A stretch of DNA of 64,000 nt from Mycobacterium conspicuum. GTDB lineage: Bacteria > Actinomycetota > Actinomycetes > Mycobacteriales > Mycobacteriaceae. The stretch is taken from the NCBI RefSeq assembly GCF_010730195.1, contig NZ_AP022613.1:62001-126000 (forward strand). Reading direction: 5' to 3'. Position 1 is the stretch's first letter; the number at the start of each line of letters is the position of its first letter. Below are positions 1 to 7,434 of this stretch, one piece after another. A program made the translations under genes and the position numbers. The notes beneath the pieces were generated by a model. The model was not told the origin of the DNA. It ran no database searches and worked only from the letters and a program-made list of their open reading frames with translations.

Positions 1-354
1 TTCGCGCAGGTTTTCGGCGTGCACCCGCACACCCACCGTGTCGGTGGCCGCGATCGGCCGGTACTGCGTGATGTGGTTCTCGGTGTGCACGGATCCCATT
101 GCGGCGAAAGGAAAGTCGAATCCGGTCACCAGCGACATCATCGCGGGAAACGTCAGCGCGAACGGGTAGGTCAGCGGCACGTCGCTGCCGTAGCGCAGAC
201 CGGTGACCGCCGCGTACGCGGCGACGTTGGCGGGGTCGATGGGCAGTTCGTCGACGGTGACCGTGCGGCTGGGCAACGTGTCCGCGCGGGGCACGACCGG
301 CAGTGCGCCGGCGGCCGCGCGCAGCATATTTCTCAGCCCGCTGGGTTGGTTCAT
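1..354 (-). CDS. htdX: 3-hydroxyacyl-thioester dehydratase HtdX (MaoC family), N-terminal part only
   Basis: The reading frame starts at an ATG at 354 and runs off the left edge, so only the first 118 residues are visible. The start (MNQPSGLRNMLRAAAGALPV) and the downstream stretch with ITQYRPI match the N-terminal half of the M. tuberculosis Rv0241c (HtdX) MaoC-like dehydratase as I remember it. The family hydrates or dehydrates 3-hydroxyacyl thioesters. The catalytic hot-dog residues lie in the missing half and cannot be checked. The start lies 4 bp after the fabG4 stop, so the two genes form one operon of ketoacyl reductase followed by dehydratase. Confidence 0.9.
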   Translation of the reverse strand, partial: MNQPSGLRNMLRAAAGALPVVPRADTLPSRTVTVDELPIDPANVAAYAAVTGLRYGSDVPLTYPFALTFPAMMSLVTGFDFPFAAMGSVHTENHITQYRPIAATDTVGVRVHAENLRE

Positions 355-358
355 GGTG

Positions 359-1723
359 CTATGCCCCCAGCATCGCCTGGCCGCAGACCCGAATCACGTT
401 ACCGGTCACGGCATTTGACGCGGGACTGGCGAAGTACGCGATGGTCTCGGCGACGTCGACGGGCTGGCCACCCTGCAGCAGCGAGTTGAGCCGACGGCCC
501 ACCTCGCGGGTGGCCAGCGGGATGGCCGCGGTCATCTGGGTCTCGATGAAACCCGGTGCGACCGCGTTGATCGTGACGCCCTTTTCGGCCAGCTGCGGTG
601 CCAGCGCCTGCGTGAGGCCGATCATCCCGGCCTTGGTGGTCGCGTAGTTGGTCTGCCCGCGGTTGCCCGCGATGCCGGCCATCGACGACAGCCCGATCAC
701 CCGGCCGCCCTCGCCGATGCTGCCGTTTCCGACCAGCTCCTCGGTAAGCCGAAGCGGCGCAAGCAGATTGACCGCCAACACGGCGTCCCAGCGGGCGTCG
801 TCCATGTTGGCCAACAGCTTGTCGCGGGTGATACCCGCGTTGTTGACCAGGATGTCGGCGCGCCCGGCGTAGTGGTCGCGCAGGTGCTCGGTGATCTTAT
901 CGACGGCATCGTCGGCGGTGACGTCGAGCCACAGCGCGGTGCCCCCGACACGGCTGGCGGTCTCGGCCAGCGACTCGGCGGCCGATTCCACGTCGATCGC
1001 GAGCACCCGGGCGCCGTCGCGGGCGAACACCTCGGCGATCGTCGCGCCGATGCCGCGGGCCGCGCCGGTCACGATGGCGACCTTGCCGTCCAAAGGCCGG
1101 TCCCAGTCGGCCGGGGGAGTGGAGTCGGCCGCCCCGACATAGAACACCTGGCCGTCGACGTAGGCCGACTTGGCCGACAGGATGAACCGCAGGGTCGACT
1201 CCAGGCCCGTCGCCGCGGGCTTGGCGTCCGGGGCCAGATAGACCAGCGCCACCGTGGCGCCGTGGCGCAGTTCCTTGCCCAGCGAGCGGGTGAACCCCTC
1301 GAGCGCGCGCTGCGCGATCCGCTCGTCGGTGCTGGCGGCCGCATCGGGGGTGGTGCCGACGACCACCACGCGCGCGCAGTGGCCAAGGTTGCGCAGCACC
1401 GGGGTGAAGAACTCGTGCAGGTCCTTCAGCCCGGCCGGCGTCGCGATTCCCGTCGCGTCGAAGACCAACCCGCCGAACGAGTCGGCCCACCGGCCGCCCA
1501 GGTTGTTGCCCACCACGTCGTAGTCCCTGTCGAGCATCGCCCGCAACGGCTCGACCACCCGACCCTGTCCGCCGATCAACAGCGATCCCGCCAGCGGCGG
1601 GTCACCCGGTCGGTATCGGCGCAGGGGCTCGGGTTGCGGAAGTCCGAGTTGCTTGGCCACAAACGAACCGGGGCCGGAGTTGACGACCTGTGAGAACAGG
1701 TCGGACGAGCCTTTGGGAGCCAC
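359..1723 (-). CDS. fabG4: 3-oxoacyl-ACP/CoA reductase FabG4 (two-domain, high molecular weight FabG)
   Basis: NAD(P)H-dependent reduction of 3-oxoacyl thioesters. The product has 454 residues, the usual length of mycobacterial FabG4. It has an N-terminal degenerate Rossmann-like domain (about 1-200) followed by a classical SDR domain with TGAARGIG (cofactor loop), NNAG, and the catalytic Ser plus YATTK (Tyr-xxx-Lys). The GTG start at 1723 is chosen because it gives the family length and VAPKGSSDLFSQ matches the known N-terminus. A GGAAGG ribosome site lies just upstream. An in-frame ATG-type start further upstream would add about 54 residues with no family support. It is divergent from fadA2 and directly upstream of htdX. 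Confidence 0.95.
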   Translation of the reverse strand: MAPKGSSDLFSQVVNSGPGSFVAKQLGLPQPEPLRRYRPGDPPLAGSLLIGGQGRVVEPLRAMLDRDYDVVGNNLGGRWADSFGGLVFDATGIATPAGLKDLHEFFTPVLRNLGHCARVVVVGTTPDAAASTDERIAQRALEGFTRSLGKELRHGATVALVYLAPDAKPAATGLESTLRFILSAKSAYVDGQVFYVGAADSTPPADWDRPLDGKVAIVTGAARGIGATIAEVFARDGARVLAIDVESAAESLAETASRVGGTALWLDVTADDAVDKITEHLRDHYAGRADILVNNAGITRDKLLANMDDARWDAVLAVNLLAPLRLTEELVGNGSIGEGGRVIGLSSMAGIAGNRGQTNYATTKAGMIGLTQALAPQLAEKGVTINAVAPGFIETQMTAAIPLATREVGRRLNSLLQGGQPVDVAETIAYFASPASNAVTGNVIRVCGQAMLGA

Positions 1724-1788
1724 TGAACTGCCTTCCATGTGGGTATGCCGTACAGAGCCAACCGTATCTTGAGCGGACCGAAACGAAC

Positions 1789-1802
1789 TTACTCGGGAGT
1801 AA
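1789..1802. promoter_or_regulatory. Candidate operator between fabG4 and fadA2 (TTACTC-GG-GAGTAA)
   Basis: This 14-bp inverted repeat has perfect 6-bp arms and sits in the 140-bp divergent promoter region. Related sequences (TTACTGGTGGGTAA, TTACTGATGGGTA on the minus strand) occur twice upstream of fadE5. The binding protein is unknown; a TetR-type lipid regulator is an inference. Confidence 0.5.
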
Positions 1803-1863
1803 GAACAGTGAGTAGTATGGCCCTGACGGCTGGTCCCCAAACCGATAAAAGCGGAGGAATCAA

Positions 1864-3174
1864 GTGACGCCGACAAACGACACAACCGAGAAGCGACGCG
1901 TCGCCGTCCTGGGCGGAAATCGCATCCCCTTCGCGCGATCAGACCGCGCCTACGCCGACGCGTCCAACCAGGACATGTTCACCGCGGCGCTGGGCGGGCT
2001 GATCGACCGGTTCGGGCTGGCCGGCGAGCAACTGGGCGCGGTCATCGGCGGAGCGGTGCTCAAGCACAGCCGCGACTTCAACCTGATGCGCGAATGCGTG
2101 CTCGGATCGCAGCTGTCCCCCTACACGCCGGCCTTTGATTTGCAGCAGGCCTGCGGCACCGGCCTGCAGGCCGCGATCGCCGCCGCCGACGGCATCGCCG
2201 CCGGGCGCTACGAGGTGGCGGCCGCCGGTGGCGTCGACACCACCTCGGACGCGCCGATCGGGCTGGGCGACGACCTGCGCCGTAACCTGCTCAAACTGCG
2301 CCGATCCAAGTCCAATCTGGAACGGCTGAAGCTGGTCGGCACGCTGCCCGCCAACCTCGGCATCGCGATCCCGGCCAACAGCGAGCCGCGCACCGGCCTG
2401 TCGATGGGCGAGCACGCCGCCATCACCGCCAAGGAGATGGGCATCAGGCGCGTCGATCAGGACGAACTGGCCGTCGCCAGCCACCGCAACATGGCCGCCG
2501 CCTACGACCGCGGCTTCTTCGACGACCTGGTCACCCCGTTTCTGGGGCTGTACCGCGACGACAACCTGCGGCCCGACGCCAGCGTCGAGAAGCTGGCCGG
2601 GCTGCGACCCGTGTTCGGGGTCAAGGCCGGCGACGCGACGATGACGGCGGGCAACTCGACTCCGCTGACCGACGGGGCCTCGGTCGCGTTGCTGTCCACC
2701 GAGCAGTGGGCGTCCGAGCACGGCCTGACCCCGCTGGCCTACTTCGTCGATGCCGAAACCGCGGCGGTGGACTACGTCAACGGGAACGACGGCCTGCTCA
2801 TGGCCCCCACCTACGGGGTGCCGCGGCTGTTGGCCCGAAATGGCTTGAGCCTGCAGGATTTCGACTTCTATGAGATCCACGAGGCCTTCGCCTCGGTGGT
2901 GCTCACCCACCTGCAGGCCTGGGAGTCCGACGAGTACTGCAAGGGGCGGCTCGGCCTGGACGCCGCGCTGGGCCCGATCGATCGGTCCAAGCTCAACGTC
3001 AACGGTTCGTCGTTGGCCGCGGGCCACCCCTTCGCGGCCACCGGCGGGCGGATTCTCGCGCAGACCGCCAAGCAGCTCGCCGAAAAGAAGGCCGAAACGA
3101 ACAAGCCGGCCCGCGCGCTGATCTCGATTTGCGCGGCCGGCGGGCAGGGCGTGGCCGCCATTCTGGAAACCTGA
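1864..3174 (+). CDS. fadA2: Acetyl-CoA acyltransferase (thiolase) FadA2
   Basis: Beta-oxidation thiolase of 436 residues that cleaves 3-ketoacyl-CoA. QACGTGLQ carries the nucleophilic Cys near residue 97. NVNGSSLAAGHPFAATGGR contains the active-site His, and ISICAAGGQGVA near the C-terminus contains the second active Cys. The length and sequence closely match M. tuberculosis FadA2. The start is a GTG at 1864 with a GGAGGAA ribosome site 4-10 bp upstream. It is divergent from fabG4 and followed by a strong intrinsic terminator, so it is probably monocistronic. With FabG4, HtdX and FadE5 it makes a fatty-acid oxidation/modification neighbourhood. Confidence 0.95.
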   Translation: MTPTNDTTEKRRVAVLGGNRIPFARSDRAYADASNQDMFTAALGGLIDRFGLAGEQLGAVIGGAVLKHSRDFNLMRECVLGSQLSPYTPAFDLQQACGTGLQAAIAAADGIAAGRYEVAAAGGVDTTSDAPIGLGDDLRRNLLKLRRSKSNLERLKLVGTLPANLGIAIPANSEPRTGLSMGEHAAITAKEMGIRRVDQDELAVASHRNMAAAYDRGFFDDLVTPFLGLYRDDNLRPDASVEKLAGLRPVFGVKAGDATMTAGNSTPLTDGASVALLSTEQWASEHGLTPLAYFVDAETAAVDYVNGNDGLLMAPTYGVPRLLARNGLSLQDFDFYEIHEAFASVVLTHLQAWESDEYCKGRLGLDAALGPIDRSKLNVNGSSLAAGHPFAATGGRILAQTAKQLAEKKAETNKPARALISICAAGGQGVAAILET

Positions 3175-3332
3175 CGGTCCAGATTTTTTCGCGGGCCGGG
3201 TTTGTGGCCGGGGCAAGTGGGTATGTGAGTTCCGGATAGCCCCGTGTTGTGGTCTGACCCCCGACCCCGACGGCAATACGGGGCATCCCTGCGAGCGAGC
3301 GCCGGTCAGTGCCGACGGGCGTGCGAAAAGGG

Positions 3333-3370
3333 CCGCCGCTGGAGTGAGGGGATCCAGCGGCGGTCTTTTT
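3333..3370 (+). terminator. Intrinsic terminator after fadA2
   Basis: Perfect 11-bp arms, CCGCCGCTGGA at 3333-3343 and TCCAGCGGCGG at 3353-3363, enclose a 9-nt loop and are followed by TCTTTTT. This is the clearest canonical rho-independent terminator in the window. Confidence 0.88.
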
Positions 3371-3404
3371 CTGCCCCGAGTTGCTCTGCCGCAGCACACA
3401 GACG

Positions 3405-3443
3405 CAAGGACCCCCGCCTCGGAGGGGAAGGCGGGGGTCCTTG
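3405..3443. terminator. Hairpin terminator between convergent fadA2 and fadE5
   Basis: The 15-nt arm CAAGGACCCCCGCCT pairs perfectly with AGGCGGGGGTCCTTG. The hairpin lies 12 bp beyond the fadE5 stop, so it most likely ends the fadE5 transcript. There is no strong U-tract on the minus strand. Confidence 0.7.
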
Positions 3444-3455
3444 TTCTGTCCTGTC

Positions 3456-5291
3456 TTAGAAAGCGGCCTCGTCGAGTTCCATGACGTCGTTGTCCAGCGT
3501 CTCGATCACCTCGCGGGTGCTGGACAGCATCGGCAGGAAGTTCTTGGCGAAGAACGACGCCACCGCGACCTTGCCCTCGTAGAAGGACCGGTCATCGCCG
3601 GTGGCACCCGCATCGAGGGCGGCCACGGCCACCGCGGCCTGCTGCTGCAACAGCCAGCCGATGACCAGGTCACCGACGCTCATCAGGAAGCGCACCGAAC
3701 CCAGGCCGACCTTGTACAGGCTGGTGACGTTCTGCTGCGCGTCCATCAGGTAGCCGGTCATCGTCGCGGCCATCGCCTGAACGTCGGCCAGCGCCTTGGC
3801 GAGCTGCTCGCGTTCGGTCTTGAGCCGGCCGTTGCCGGACTCGCTGTCGACGAACTTCTGGATCTCGCCCGACACGTAGGCCAGCGCCTGTCCCTTGTCG
3901 CGGACGATCTTGCGGAAGAAGAAGTCCTGCGCCTGGATGGCGGTGGTGCCCTCGTAGAGCGAGTCGATCTTGGCGTCCCGGATGTACTGCTCGATCGGGT
4001 AGTCCTGCAGGAAGCCGGACCCGCCGAAGGTTTGCAGGCTCTCGGTGAGCTTGGCGTAGGCCTGCTCGGAGCCCACGCCCTTGACCACGGGCAGCATCAG
4101 GTCGTTGATCCTGACGGCCAGGTCGGCGTCCACGCCGTGCACCGCCTCGGCGACCGCCGCGTCCTGGAACGTCGCGGTGTAGAGGTAGAGCGCGCGCAGA
4201 CCCTCGGCGTAGGCCTTCTGGGTCATCAGCGACCGGCGCACGTCGGGGTGATGCGTGATGGTCACCCGGGGTGCGGTCTTGTCGGTCATCTGGGTCAGGT
4301 CGGCGCCCTGCACCCGGGACTTGGCGTAGTCCAGGGCGTTCAGGTAGCCGGTCGACAGCGTGGCGATCGCCTTGGTGCCCACCATCATCCGGGCCATCTC
4401 GATGACCTCGAACATCTGCGCGATGCCGTCGTGCACCTCGCCGACCAGCCAGCCTTTGGCGGGCACGCCGTGCTGGCCGAAGGACAGCTCACAGGTGGCC
4501 GAGACCTTCAGGCCCATCTTGTGCTCGACGTTGGTCACGAAGGCGCCGTTGCGCTCGCCGGGCTCGCCGGTCTCCGGGTCGAACAGGAACTTGGGCACCA
4601 TGAACAACGAAAGACCTTTGGTGCCGGGACCGGCGCCCTCGGGGCGGGCCAGCACCAGGTGCAGGATGTTCTCGAACAGGTCGCCCGAGTCGCCGGAAGT
4701 GATGAACCGCTTGACACCCTCGATGTGCCAGGAGCCGTCCTCCTGCTGAATCGCCTTGGTGCGGCCGGCGCCGACGTCCGAGCCGGCGTCCGGCTCGGTG
4801 AGCACCATGGTCGCGCCCCAACCGCGCTCGGCGCACAGCACGGCCCACTTCTTCTGCTGCTCAGTACCGAGGTGGTAGACGATGTTGGCGAAGCCTCCGC
4901 CGCCGGCGTACATCCACACCGCGGGGTTGGCCCCCAGGGTGTGCTCCTGCAGCGCCCACACCAGTGCCTTGGGCATCGGCATCCCGCCGAGGACTTCGTC
5001 GATGCCGACCTTGTCCCAACCGCCGTCGATGAATGCCTGCATCGACTTCTTGAACGACTCGGGCAGCGTCACCGAGTGCGTCTTCGGATCGAACACCGGC
5101 GGGTTGCGGTCCCCGTCCACATACGACTCGGCAATCGGTCCTTCGGCCAGTCGGCTCATCTCCGCCAGCATTTCGCCGGCGGTGTCGACGTCCAGATCGG
5201 CGTATTCGCCTTGACCTAATGCTTTGTCAACGCCCAGCACCTCAAACAGGTTGAATACCTGGTCGCGGACGTTGCTTTTGTAGTGGCTCAC
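3456..5291 (-). CDS. fadE5: Acyl-CoA dehydrogenase FadE5
   Basis: FAD-dependent dehydrogenation of acyl-CoA, the first step of beta-oxidation. The 611-residue length fits the large FadE5/ACDL class, longer than the usual 380-400-residue enzymes because of an extra C-terminal helical domain. Visible hallmarks are TMVLTEPDAGSDVG and WHIEGVKRFITSG in the middle beta domain and LYEGTTAIQAQDF in the C-terminal helical domain. The GTG start at 5291 gives MSHYKSNVRDQVFNLFEVLG, as in M. tuberculosis, and has GAGGAGGA upstream. The gene converges on fadA2 and has its own promoter with two operator-like repeats. Confidence 0.95.
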   Translation of the reverse strand: MSHYKSNVRDQVFNLFEVLGVDKALGQGEYADLDVDTAGEMLAEMSRLAEGPIAESYVDGDRNPPVFDPKTHSVTLPESFKKSMQAFIDGGWDKVGIDEVLGGMPMPKALVWALQEHTLGANPAVWMYAGGGGFANIVYHLGTEQQKKWAVLCAERGWGATMVLTEPDAGSDVGAGRTKAIQQEDGSWHIEGVKRFITSGDSGDLFENILHLVLARPEGAGPGTKGLSLFMVPKFLFDPETGEPGERNGAFVTNVEHKMGLKVSATCELSFGQHGVPAKGWLVGEVHDGIAQMFEVIEMARMMVGTKAIATLSTGYLNALDYAKSRVQGADLTQMTDKTAPRVTITHHPDVRRSLMTQKAYAEGLRALYLYTATFQDAAVAEAVHGVDADLAVRINDLMLPVVKGVGSEQAYAKLTESLQTFGGSGFLQDYPIEQYIRDAKIDSLYEGTTAIQAQDFFFRKIVRDKGQALAYVSGEIQKFVDSESGNGRLKTEREQLAKALADVQAMAATMTGYLMDAQQNVTSLYKVGLGSVRFLMSVGDLVIGWLLQQQAAVAVAALDAGATGDDRSFYEGKVAVASFFAKNFLPMLSSTREVIETLDNDVMELDEAAF

Positions 5292-5341
5292 TACATTCCT
5301 CCTCGTCGAGAATGCCACTTGTGGTTGGGTACTAGGTCTAA

Positions 5342-5382
5342 GTTACCCACCAGTAACAGCGCTAACTATACCCATCAGTAAC
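5342..5382. promoter_or_regulatory. Two operator-like sites upstream of fadE5
   Basis: Site 1 (5342-5357) is GTTACCCACCAGTAAC, an inverted repeat with 5-bp arms GTTAC/GTAAC. Site 2 (5369-5382) is TACCCATCAGTAAC. On the minus strand both read GTTACTGRTGGGTA, and they share the TTACT/GAGTAA-like core found between fabG4 and fadA2. They lie 51-91 bp upstream of the fadE5 start. The regulator is not identifiable from sequence. Confidence 0.5.
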
Positions 5383-5425
5383 TTGATTGCAACCAATTGT
5401 GAGCTAAATTTCATTGCCTAAGTAA

Positions 5426-5437
5426 CCAACCGGTTGG
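5426..5437. promoter_or_regulatory. CCAACCGGTTGG palindrome upstream of the 2OG oxygenase
   Basis: A perfect 12-bp palindrome lies 54 bp upstream of the oxygenase start at 5492. A similar CAACCAGCCGGTTGGTTG element lies upstream of fadE6. Palindromes of this type are often TetR-family operators; that assignment is inference. Confidence 0.4.
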
Positions 5438-5491
5438 CCAGGACCGTCGGGAACGCCTGCGATGGCTCCCACCTGCGACGACGGTGGTTGA

Positions 5492-6526
5492 ATGGCGAGT
5501 GTGGGCAACGTCACGGCACTACCGGTAGTGGACCTGGGGGAAGCCCCGGGCGTGTTGCGGCGCCGTCTGCGGGAGGCCGCCCACGAGGTCGGTTTCTTCT
5601 ATTTGAAGGGCCATCAGATACCCGCGGCGCTGACCGCCGGGGTGCTTAAGGCGGCGCGCGCGCTCTTCGCGCTGCCCGAGGCCGACAAGGACGCCATCGC
5701 CATGGTGCGCAGCCCGCATTTTCGCGGCTACACCCGGCTGGGCGGGGAGCTGACCCGCGGCGAGGTGGACTGGCGCGAACAGATCGACATCGGGCCGCAG
5801 CGCTCGCCGATCGGCGGGCCCGGCAAACCCGACTACCTCTGGCTGCAGGGCCCCAACCAGTGGCCGGCCGCGCTGCCCGAGTTGCCCGGAATCATCGACG
5901 AGTGGGACGCCGCGCTGTCCGGGGTGGCCCGCACCCTGCTGGGGCACTGGGCGGCGTCGCTGGGCAGCCCACCCGACGTCTTCGAATCCGCGTTCGCCGG
6001 CGCACCCGCCACGCTGATCAAAATGATTCGCTACCCCGCCCGCGCGGCCACCGCGCAAGGTGTGGGCCCGCACAAGGATTCCGGGGTGCTGACGTTATTG
6101 CTGGCCGAGCCCGGCGCCCGGGGTCTGCAGGTGCGGCGTCGTGGCTCCACGCAATGGATAGACGTGCCCGGGGTGGACGGGGCGTTCGTGGTCAACATCG
6201 GGGAGCTGCTCGAAGTTGCGACGCGTGGCTACCTGCGGGCCACCGAGCACCGGGTGCACCTGGAGGGGGCCGAGCGCATCTCGATCGCGTACTTCTTCAA
6301 CCCGCGGCTGGACGCGCAGGTACCGATGTTGTCGTTACCGGAGGAGCTGGGCGCGCGCGCGGAATCGCACCCGGATCCGTCGGATCCCATCTACTCTGTC
6401 TACGGTCGAAACGCCTGGAAGAGTCGATTGCGCGCCCACCCCGATGTCGCTGCGGCGCACGGGTATGCGGTCGGTAGGCTCGACGGCGAGAATTCCTTTC
6501 CCGGAAGGGGAAACGAAGTCCGGTGA
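5492..6526 (+). CDS. 2-oxoglutarate/Fe(II)-dependent dioxygenase (isopenicillin-N-synthase-like)
   Basis: The 344-residue protein has the architecture of the 2OG-Fe(II)/IPNS superfamily. An N-terminal DIOX_N-like region (about 8-110, with VVDL, GFFYLKGH and FRGYTRLGGEL) precedes the jelly-roll core. Iron ligands are visible as H194-x-D196 (GPHKDSG) and H253 (TEHRVHL). The 2-oxoglutarate-binding pair is R262-x-S264 (RISIAYFF). The substrate is unknown. The ATG at 5492 is the best start although no strong ribosome site is seen. The stop overlaps the flavin reductase start by 4 bp, so the two are translationally coupled. I know no equivalent at this point in M. tuberculosis, so it is probably an accessory gene. 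Confidence 0.85.
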   Translation: MASVGNVTALPVVDLGEAPGVLRRRLREAAHEVGFFYLKGHQIPAALTAGVLKAARALFALPEADKDAIAMVRSPHFRGYTRLGGELTRGEVDWREQIDIGPQRSPIGGPGKPDYLWLQGPNQWPAALPELPGIIDEWDAALSGVARTLLGHWAASLGSPPDVFESAFAGAPATLIKMIRYPARAATAQGVGPHKDSGVLTLLLAEPGARGLQVRRRGSTQWIDVPGVDGAFVVNIGELLEVATRGYLRATEHRVHLEGAERISIAYFFNPRLDAQVPMLSLPEELGARAESHPDPSDPIYSVYGRNAWKSRLRAHPDVAAAHGYAVGRLDGENSFPGRGNEVR

Positions 6527-7011
6527 ACCCGAACAGCAACCTCACGCCGACGTCACTGCGCGAGGCCTTTGGCCACTTCCCGACGGGGGTGGTGGCCATT
6601 GCCGCCGAGGTCAACGGCCAGCGGGAAGGCCTGGCGGTCAGCACCTTCGTGCCCGTTTCTTTGGAACCGCCGCTGGTGTCGATCTGTGTGCAGAACACCT
6701 CGACGACGTGGCCCAAGCTCAAAGACCTGCCAAAGCTGGGCATCAGTGTGCTGGGCGAGGCCCACGACGTGGCCGCGCGCACCCTGGCCGCCAAGACCGG
6801 AGACCGCTTCGCCGGTCTGGAGACGGTGTCGCGCGAGAGCGGCGCGGTCTTCATCAAGGGCACCGGCCTGTGGTTGGAGAGCGCGATCGAGCAAGTCATC
6901 CCGGCCGGCGATCACGCCATCGTGGTGCTGCGGGTCACCGAGGTCACCGTGGACGCCGCGATAGCCCCCATTGTGTTCCACCGCAGCGAATTTCGTCGGC
7001 TCGGCGTCTAG
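6523..7011 (+). CDS. Flavin reductase-like FMN-binding split-barrel protein
   Basis: The 162-residue protein corresponds to Rv0245. It is a single split-barrel domain of the flavin_reduct family, which reduces FMN with NAD(P)H and often feeds a partner oxygenase. REAFGHFPTGVVAIAAE opens the barrel and STFVPVSLEPPLVS is the typical flavin-contact segment. The start is a GTG at 6523 inside the end of the 2OG oxygenase (GTGA overlap). The coupling suggests co-expression, but a 2OG oxygenase does not normally need reduced flavin, so a functional partnership is only a hypothesis. Confidence 0.9.
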   Translation: MNPNSNLTPTSLREAFGHFPTGVVAIAAEVNGQREGLAVSTFVPVSLEPPLVSICVQNTSTTWPKLKDLPKLGISVLGEAHDVAARTLAAKTGDRFAGLETVSRESGAVFIKGTGLWLESAIEQVIPAGDHAIVVLRVTEVTVDAAIAPIVFHRSEFRRLGV

Positions 7012-7163
7012 GGGCGGTGACCGAGTTCGTCCCGATAGCCCTGGATGCGCTGCTCGATCTCCGTGGCGTCAGCCTCGCGGCCCTCTTTGTGCGCGAGTTC
7101 GGCGCGCACGGACAACTCTTTGATCGCGGTTCGTATCTCGTTGATGCTGGTGGTCTCTCGCAT
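7008..7163 (-). CDS. Small conserved-looking hypothetical protein (51 aa)
   Basis: An ATG at 7163 opens a 51-residue frame, MRETTSINEIRTAIKELSVR onward, ending in GYRDELGHRP. The composition is charged and predicted helical, with alternating Glu/Arg typical of a short amphipathic or coiled-coil helix. No membrane segment or signal peptide is present. Its stop overlaps the flavin reductase stop tail to tail (7008-7011). Codon use is normal for the region, and no long alternative frame competes. The ribosome site is weak. I do not recognise a function. Confidence 0.55.
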   Translation of the reverse strand: MRETTSINEIRTAIKELSVRAELAHKEGREADATEIEQRIQGYRDELGHRP

Positions 7164-7260
7164 CAGCTACGGGTACCCGGTGCGATCGCGGCCTAACGCC
7201 CACCCGCTCCGCCGAGGTTAACGCGTCGCCGCGGCACGACCGACCCCGGTATGCCACCAA

Positions 7261-7289
7261 TTGTGTTTCACCGCAGCGCTTTTCGGCTC
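7261..7289 (+). repeat. Imperfect second copy of the flavin reductase 3' end
   Basis: TTGTGTTTCACCGCAGCG here matches 17 of 18 bases of 6971-6988, where it encodes VFHRS near the flavin reductase C-terminus, and the similarity continues weakly to GGCTC. It lies in non-coding DNA 146 bp before the PE_PGRS start. It looks like a scar of a duplication or recombination event. Confidence 0.5.
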
Positions 7290-7434
7290 ATCAGTCCGTG
7301 GGAAGGCAGTCCAGGGCGCAGGGGGATTATTTGCCAATTCCGGCATTGTCACCGCCGCTGAGCGGGGCGATAATTTGCTGAGATCTGTCTGCGGGGCGAC
7401 CGGATTCGGCGGCCGGACGGGTTGGAGGTCTCGG

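Noticed and set aside
3381..5219. A 612-codon open frame on the plus strand opposite fadE5
   Set aside because: It is antisense to a certain FadE5 gene, has no start support and encodes low-complexity residues expected from reading GC-rich DNA in the opposite strand.
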